NCBI RefSeq assembly: GCF_000309485.1
Contig: NZ_AKIL01000059.1
Span: 1-6,990, forward strand
Source: Milkweed yellows phytoplasma str. MW1
GTDB taxonomy: Bacteria > Bacillota_I > Bacilli_A > Acholeplasmatales > Acholeplasmataceae
Length of the DNA: 6,990 nt
Direction of reading: 5' to 3'
The position numbers and the translations under genes are program-made. Within the stretch, counting starts at the first letter, position 1, and each line of letters opens with the position of its first letter. Below are positions 1 to 4,700 of the stretch, in pieces. A model generated the notes under the pieces. The model was not told where the DNA came from and did no database searches. It saw only the letters and a list, made by a program, of their open reading frames with translations.

Positions 1-88
1 TATAATTATAATGCTATGTAAATATTTTTATTAGAAAGGTGTTAAAATATATATATTAAATTTGTTCTAACTGTATTAAAATATTATT

Positions 89-118
89 CCCCTCAAAGAG
101 GGGCGAATTCATTTTTTT
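89..118 (+). terminator. Possible intrinsic terminator upstream of the giant gene
   Basis: A perfect 6-bp GC-rich stem (CCCCTC at 89-94, GAGGGG at 98-103) closes an AAA loop. A run of seven T follows only after an 8-base gap (112-118). The stem is convincing against the AT-rich background, but the displaced T-run makes termination uncertain. It could end a transcript entering from left of the window. Confidence 0.5.
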
Positions 119-169
119 GAAATCAAGAAATTTTTTTATTCTATAAATGAAACAACTTTCTCACAAATT

Positions 170-196
170 CCATAAAATGCATTTTTATGGTTTTTT
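170..196 (+). terminator. Second hairpin with T-run, AT-rich terminator
   Basis: CCATAAAA (170-177) pairs perfectly with TTTTATGG (183-190) around a 5-base loop and is followed at once by six T (191-196). This is the layout of a rho-independent terminator reading rightward, although only two of eight pairs are G-C. On the opposite strand no T-run follows the stem, so the + direction is favoured. Confidence 0.5.
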
Positions 197-302
197 ACTA
201 CATATCTATTGTTTTATACAATACATTAAAGAAGACAATTACAAAAATAATATTTTCATTTTTAGAAGATATTAATTTTCATTAGAAAGCATTAAAAAAA
301 AT

Positions 303-1046
303 ATGTCAATTCAAAGAAAAAAGGTTTGGAAATATTTTGTCATCTTTCTAACCTTTTCATTAATAAGTCCTATATACGGAATCACTCCTTATCATAATAA
401 ACAACCAGAAACGAAAAAAACATTTTCCCCTATTCTTTACCCTTCTATAGAAAAAATTAAAACAATGTTACCGTTCAGAAACAACTCAGCTTTTCGTCAA
501 CGTTTATTAGAACATGTTGTTAAAATAATTTTCGAACAACAAATGGATAAGGAATATTATAATTTTCAGGAAAAAGACAAGCAAAACATTGATTTTCTTT
601 TTCAAACCTTAGAAAATTATAATATTGTAGAAGAGTTTAGTAATACAATTGCTACGACCGTTTTTGACCCTAATGAATATCTTTTTGTATTTGTCGGAAA
701 CGCAACTGATTTAAAAAATTATCAAACATATTTACAACATAAAAACAACAATTTTCAAGGTGGAAAAGGGTATTCTTGGCGCAATTGGCAACCAGCTAAT
801 ATGATCTTTGTTTCTAAAAAACATATTAAATTTTTAATTGACACATTAAGTAAAGTGATTTTTTTGGAAGAAGAAATTAAAATCATAAATCAAAATCCTC
901 TCGTTCAAAGTAGCGAAAGTTATAAAAAAAGTTTACAACCACAAATACAAGCTAACCAACAAGAAATAAAAAGATTAAAAGAAGAATTAGGGCGAGAAAG
1001 ATGCCTAAATATCAGCATAAATAACGAAATGCTGGACCTGCAATGA
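303..1046 (+). CDS. 5' exon of giant coiled-coil AAA+ ATPase gene (reads into intron)
   Basis: The frame is open for 247 codons, but gene-derived coding probably ends at 989 (residue 229). Codons 230-247 and the TGA at 1044-1046 lie inside a group II intron. Residues 1-10 are basic (RKK at 5-7), followed by a hydrophobic stretch at about 11-25 and a possible cleavage after Gly26, so this is a signal peptide or signal anchor; no lipobox cysteine is present. Residues about 40-185 form a mixed domain that I do not recognise, with an aromatic/hydrophobic patch around 124-130 and a Trp-containing patch around 158-163. From about 205 the sequence turns into charged coiled coil, the same character as the frame after the intron. 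The start ATG is chosen because it places the signal segment correctly; the ribosome binding site is weak. Spliced to 1797 it gives about 1910 residues. Unspliced, it would give a stand-alone secreted or anchored 247-residue protein. Confidence 0.85.
   Translation: MSIQRKKVWKYFVIFLTFSLISPIYGITPYHNKQPETKKTFSPILYPSIEKIKTMLPFRNNSAFRQRLLEHVVKIIFEQQMDKEYYNFQEKDKQNIDFLFQTLENYNIVEEFSNTIATTVFDPNEYLFVFVGNATDLKNYQTYLQHKNNNFQGGKGYSWRNWQPANMIFVSKKHIKFLIDTLSKVIFLEEEIKIINQNPLVQSSESYKKSLQPQIQANQQEIKRLKEELGRERCLNISINNEMLDLQ
975..989 (+). other. Intron-binding sites IBS2 and IBS1 in the 5' exon
   Basis: TTAAAAGA (975-982) is the exact reverse complement of TCTTTTAA at 1272-1279 (EBS2). AGAATTA (983-989) is the exact reverse complement of TAATTCT at 1332-1338 (EBS1). 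The two sites abut and end precisely where the intron-like GGGCG begins. EBS2 lies upstream of EBS1 in the intron, the order known for group II introns. In AT-rich DNA single 7-8 base matches are not rare, but the paired arrangement is persuasive. A shorter alternative EBS1 (TAATTC) exists at 1287-1292. Confidence 0.75.
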
Positions 1047-1520
1047 TGGTCTAACTCATATTTTCGGTCTATAAAACGAAAGAATTATAAATTACAGCAG
1101 AAAATAAAAGCGTAAATGAGGGTCATCCTTTGATCCAACAAGAAGACGCAAGATCAAACGATCAACACGGATAACTTCTGAAAAGGAGCTAAGAGCAACC
1201 AAAAGGGTTACAAAATACATAACTTGTAGATAAAAATAGCTTTATTGTCGTTTATATCAACAATTTTGAGGTCTTTTAACGTATTTTAATTCGTATGTTA
1301 AAATCATTGTCATCGTTCTAGATGATGGAGTTAATTCTCACCTCAAACCTTACCTGTCAGAAAATATTTTATGTCAGATAAGATATAATTGCTCAGGTCA
1401 GCTCGCCTAAATTGATTACGTAGATATTTAGAGTAACTTCTATTTCCCTAAAACAGAACCCTTTTTCAACTTGATAGTTGTTAAGGTTGTTGTCAAGGGA
1501 GAAGCAGAATCATAGTAGTC

Positions 1521-1568
1521 GTGAGAAATTGACAATTAATGCTGAAATGCATCAATATACTGACTCAC
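1521..1568 (+). ncRNA. Extra stem-loop arm inside the intron near domain III
   Basis: GTGAG (1521-1525) pairs with CTCAC (1564-1568), enclosing a nested ATGC/GCAT hairpin (1539-1542 with 1549-1552). It sits between the conserved AGTAGTC segment and the AGGG/CCCT hairpin. As I recall LtrB, these two elements are nearly adjacent there, so the arm looks like an insertion or elongated peripheral helix. Confidence 0.5.
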
Positions 1569-1706
1569 CAAGGAGAGGGATAACGACCCTTACAAGGCGA
1601 AAGATGAAAAAATAGTAAGGCTATATTATTTTTTTTTAAAAAACATTTAAACTTATAAATGACTCCTATTTTTTTAAGAGAAATCAATATTAACACACTA
1701 TTTTAA

Positions 1707-1740
1707 CCGCCGTATGCTTGGAAACTTGCTTGTACGGTGG
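1707..1740 (+). ncRNA. Group II intron domain V (catalytic hairpin)
   Basis: This is a 34-nt hairpin with the canonical layout. A 9-bp lower helix pairs 1707-1715 with 1732-1740, including G-U pairs at 1709/1738 and 1715/1732. A two-base bulge follows (U1730-U1731), then a 5-position upper helix capped by a GAAA tetraloop (1721-1724). The catalytic triad position reads CGC (1708-1710), a variant known in some bacterial introns instead of AGC. The upper helix is unusual: positions 1718/1727 and 1719/1726 are tandem U-U oppositions where most introns have Watson-Crick or G-U pairs. Domain V supplies metal-binding catalytic residues for splicing. Confidence 0.9.
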
Positions 1741-1796
1741 TGTGGGGGGCTTAGTGTAATAAACCCATTTTAAACGGTAAAACGCATTAATTCTAT
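1741..1796 (+). ncRNA. Putative domain VI and 3' splice site
   Basis: The 56 nt after domain V are similar in length to the LtrB domain VI region. TTAGTGT (1751-1757) can pair with GCATTAA (1784-1790), with two G-U pairs, and an inner hairpin TTTTA/TAAAA (1768-1772 with 1778-1782) sits within. A1790, or A1789, would be the branch adenosine six or seven bases before the terminal AT at 1796. Competing ends are CCCAT at 1768 and AAAC at 1775. Only the 1796 end joins exon 1 to the long downstream frame without a stop. Confidence 0.5.
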
Positions 1797-4700
1797 CCCG
1801 ATGAAAAATATCAAGATTTATATACACAAAAACAAGTAACCATTAATCAGCAACATCATGAAATAAATAGCTTAGAAACTAAAATACACGCACAAAATGC
1901 CCTTATTAAACGACAATCAAAAGATATGGACGACAAAATAAGAGAACTAAAAGCGGTTAAAGAACAATTGTCCCTGGCAAATCAAAACAATCTTTCCGAT
2001 GAACAAGAAAAAAAACAATTAATAAAAAGAATTGATCAATTAATTCAAAATATCAAAGGACAAGAAAATATTTTATCTTCCCAACAACAAGAGATCGTTT
2101 CTCTTCAAAGAGAAAAAACAGGCATAGAACAAAGGTTAACGGAAGAAATTAGTGCAATCCAATCTCAACAAAAATTACAAAATGAAGAAAAACAAAGTTT
2201 ATTTGCCTTTATCGAAACCCAACAAAACCTTTTAAAAGACAAACAAAAAAAATTAGATGAAACGCAAGAACAATTGAGTTCAACTCAAAAAACCGTTGAA
2301 AGTCTTAATTTGTTAATGCAAGAACAACAAAATCAGTTGGATAAACATAAAGAAGACATCCTGTCTTTAAGAATGCAAATTTTTAATCAAAAAAACGATA
2401 TTACCGCCAAAGATGAATTAATCCAACAAAAAATACACGAATTAGACGCTAAAAAAACGGAATTAAACCAAAGAGAAAAAGAAAATAATCTTTTAGAAGA
2501 GGATAAAAACCGCTTAAATAACGAAATAAAAGATTTGAACCTTAATATTGATGTTCAAAGTGAAGTGTTATCACAACAAGCATTGATCGTGCAACAACTG
2601 CAAAAAGATAAGACAGTTTTAGAAAATCAGTTGTTATCCAAAAAACAAGAAATCGAATCCCATCAAACTTTAAGCCAATACGAAAAACAAACGTTAATAG
2701 GAACTATTGATTATCAAAAAAGTATTTTAATGGGTAATCAAAGACAATTAGACGAAATGCAAGAACAATTAAGTTCTGCCCAAAAAAAGATTGAAAAACT
2801 TAATGTAATAATTAAAGAATATAAAGAACAAAATGCACAAAAAGAAGAAGTTATTGTTGCCTTAAAAAACCAAATAAAGGATAAAAGCGAAGAAATTAAA
2901 CTCAATAATACAATAATTAAACAAAAAGTGCAAGCTTTAGAGGATAAACAAGCTGAATTAGTCCAAAAAGAACAAAAAAACACTCTTTTAGAAGAAGAAA
3001 AAAACCGTTTAACTAATGAAATAAACGATTTAATCCGTGATATCAATTCTCAAAGAGAAACGCTATCGCAACAAAAAACATCTATTCAAGAGTTGCAAAC
3101 AGATAAAACGGTTTTAGAACAACAATTGTTATTCAAAGAAGAAGAAATTAAACATCATCAAAATTTAAGTCAAAAAGAAAAACAATCTTTATTAGGTGTT
3201 ATTGATCAACAAAAAAATCTTTTATCAGAAAATCAAAACCAATTAAACGACATTCAAGAGCTATTAGAGACTTCTCAAAAAGAAATAGACAAGCTTAAAA
3301 AAACCATCCAAGATTATCAACAACAATTAGACCAACAACAAGAAAAAATTATAACCTTACAAAATACAATAAAGGCTAAAAACAAAGAAATCAGTGTAAA
3401 TAATGAAATAATTAAACAAAAAGTCCAAGAGTTAGAAAACAAACAAGAGCAATTAGTCCAAGGAGAAAAAGAAAATAATCTTTTAGAACAAGACAAAAAC
3501 CGCTTAAAAAACGAAATCAAGGATTTAATTAGTGATATTGATTCTTTTAAAAATAAGTTATCTCAACAAGAAGCATCCATAGAAGAACTACAAACAGATA
3601 AAACCACTTTGGAAAACCTTTTATCTTCCAAAGAACAAGAAATTAAAACTCTGCAAATTTTAAGCCAACAAGAAAAACAATCTTTATTAGGTGTTATTGA
3701 TCAACAAAAAAATCTTTTATCAGAAAATCAAAACCAATTAAACGACATTCAAGAGCTATTAGAGACTTCTCAAAAAGAAATAGACAAGCTTAAAAAAACC
3801 ATCCAAGATTATCAACAACAATTAGACCAAAGGCAAACTGATATTGATAAACTAAAAAAACAAATTACAGAACAAATTGCTAAAATAGATCAAAAATCAG
3901 AAGAAATTCAAAACAAAAATATTGAATTAGAACAAAAGCAAACCCAATTAAGAGATGAAGAAAAACAAAATAATCTTTTAGAAAAAGACAAAAATAAATT
4001 AAAAACAGAAATACAAACTTTAATCAACGATATTGAAACTCAAAAACAAGACTTAATGCAACAAGAACAATCCATTGAAAAATTGCAAAAAGATAAAAAT
4101 AACTTAGAAGAAGAATTGTTGCTAAAAGAATCAGAAATTAAAACTCTTCAAACTTTAAGTCAAAAAGAGAAACATTATTTGCAAACAACCATCAATCATC
4201 AAAAAAATATTTTAAAAGAGAATCAAACGCAACTAGACAAAACTAAAGAACAATTGAGAATTGCTTATTTTAACATTCAAGAACAAGAAAAAAATTTAAA
4301 ACAAAACGATCAAGAATTTAAATATTTGAAAGAATTTTATGATAATACTTTAGATAGATTAGAAACTATCATTGAAAATTCACAAAAACAAAAAGAACAA
4401 AGCGATCAATTTATTGTGGGCCAATATAAAGAAATATTTGAATTAACAACAAAAGTATTAAAAGATGAAAACAAAGAAAGAATAAAATTAACACAAACAG
4501 AAACAGTAACTACTAGATTTTTAAAAGATACTACTCGTTTACACAGTTTTAAAGATGTTATCGGAATGGAAAAGGAAAAAGAACAACTTTTAGAAAGTTT
4601 ATCTTATTTAAAGAGTCCTGAAGAATATAAAAACATGGGCGTTAAAAAACAACCTAGAGGAGTTTTGTTGTACGGACCGCCAGGCACAGGTAAAACATAT

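Larger units (their letters stand above)
1..302. other. Intergenic region upstream of the giant gene
   Basis: No convincing coding sequence is visible. It holds two overlapping copies of the -10 consensus TATAAT (1-6 and 7-12) at the left edge, whose -35 would lie outside the window, and the two terminator-like hairpins at 89-118 and 170-196. Between 197 and 302 there must be a promoter and translation signal for the gene at 303. I see only weak candidates: TATACA at 215-220 without a good -35, and a purine run AGAAAG at 284-289, 13 bases before the start codon. A strong Shine-Dalgarno sequence is absent. Confidence 0.6.
990..1796 (+). mobile_element. ORF-less group II intron (LtrB-like, probably IIA)
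   Basis: This ribozyme is the reason the gene is split. Visible elements are: a 5' end GGGCG at 990-994 (consensus GUGYG, second base changed); EBS2 at 1272-1279 and EBS1 at 1332-1338, complementary to the last 15 exon bases; a small domain II hairpin at 1470-1497 (CTTGA/TCAAG); the segment AGTAGTC at 1514-1520; a domain III hairpin AGGG/CCCT at 1576-1590; domain V at 1707-1740; and a domain VI ending near 1796. The order and wording from domain II to III match my recollection of the Lactococcus LtrB intron. Domain IV (about 1605-1700) is a short AT-rich stretch with no reverse transcriptase or maturase frame, so splicing and mobility would need a protein supplied in trans. The 5' end is well supported; the 3' end is inferred from frame restoration and an AT terminal dinucleotide. 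The region looks less AT-rich than the flanking exons. Confidence 0.88.
1827..4440 (+). repeat. Array of 165-residue (495-bp) coiled-coil repeats
   Basis: An aligned anchor motif (QSLxxxIxxQKxxL type) begins at codons 2193, 2688, 3183, 3678 and 4173, exactly 495 bp apart each time. This gives four complete units (2193-2687, 2688-3182, 3183-3677, 3678-4172). A partial unit precedes them, traceable back to about 1827 (for example HEINSL at residues -22 to -17 aligned with EDILSL at 143-148). A divergent partial unit follows 4173 and fades before the AAA+ module. The length fits 22 heptads plus one 11-residue stutter, so each unit preserves coiled-coil register. No insertion or deletion has entered any unit. 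Confidence 0.9.

Noticed and set aside
1047..1790. Simple pseudogene decay or frameshift between the two frames
   Set aside because: The interval has a complete domain V, LtrB-like domain II and III sequences and exon-complementary segments, which explains it better as an intron than as decayed coding sequence.
1047..1790. tRNA or rRNA gene in the long non-coding stretch
   Set aside because: No acceptor-stem, T-loop (GTTCRA) and CCA arrangement or rRNA core sequence was seen; the structured elements fit group II intron domains.
1926..1928. ATG at 1926 as the true start of an independent gene
   Set aside because: There is no ribosome binding site upstream, and the 165-residue repeat register continues at least 33 residues before it, so the frame extends upstream to the intron junction.
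2738..3046. Open frame on the minus strand, with similar ones at 3317-3520, 5174-5458 and 6332-6556
   Set aside because: All lie opposite the strongly constrained AAA+/coiled-coil frame, are Ser/Phe/Cys-rich in the way expected of the complement of Lys/Glu/Gln codons, and have no recognisable start signals or motifs.
1827..4440. CRISPR-like or tandem DNA repeat array
   Set aside because: The periodicity is in-frame protein repetition of 495 bp, with no short conserved repeats separated by unique spacers.
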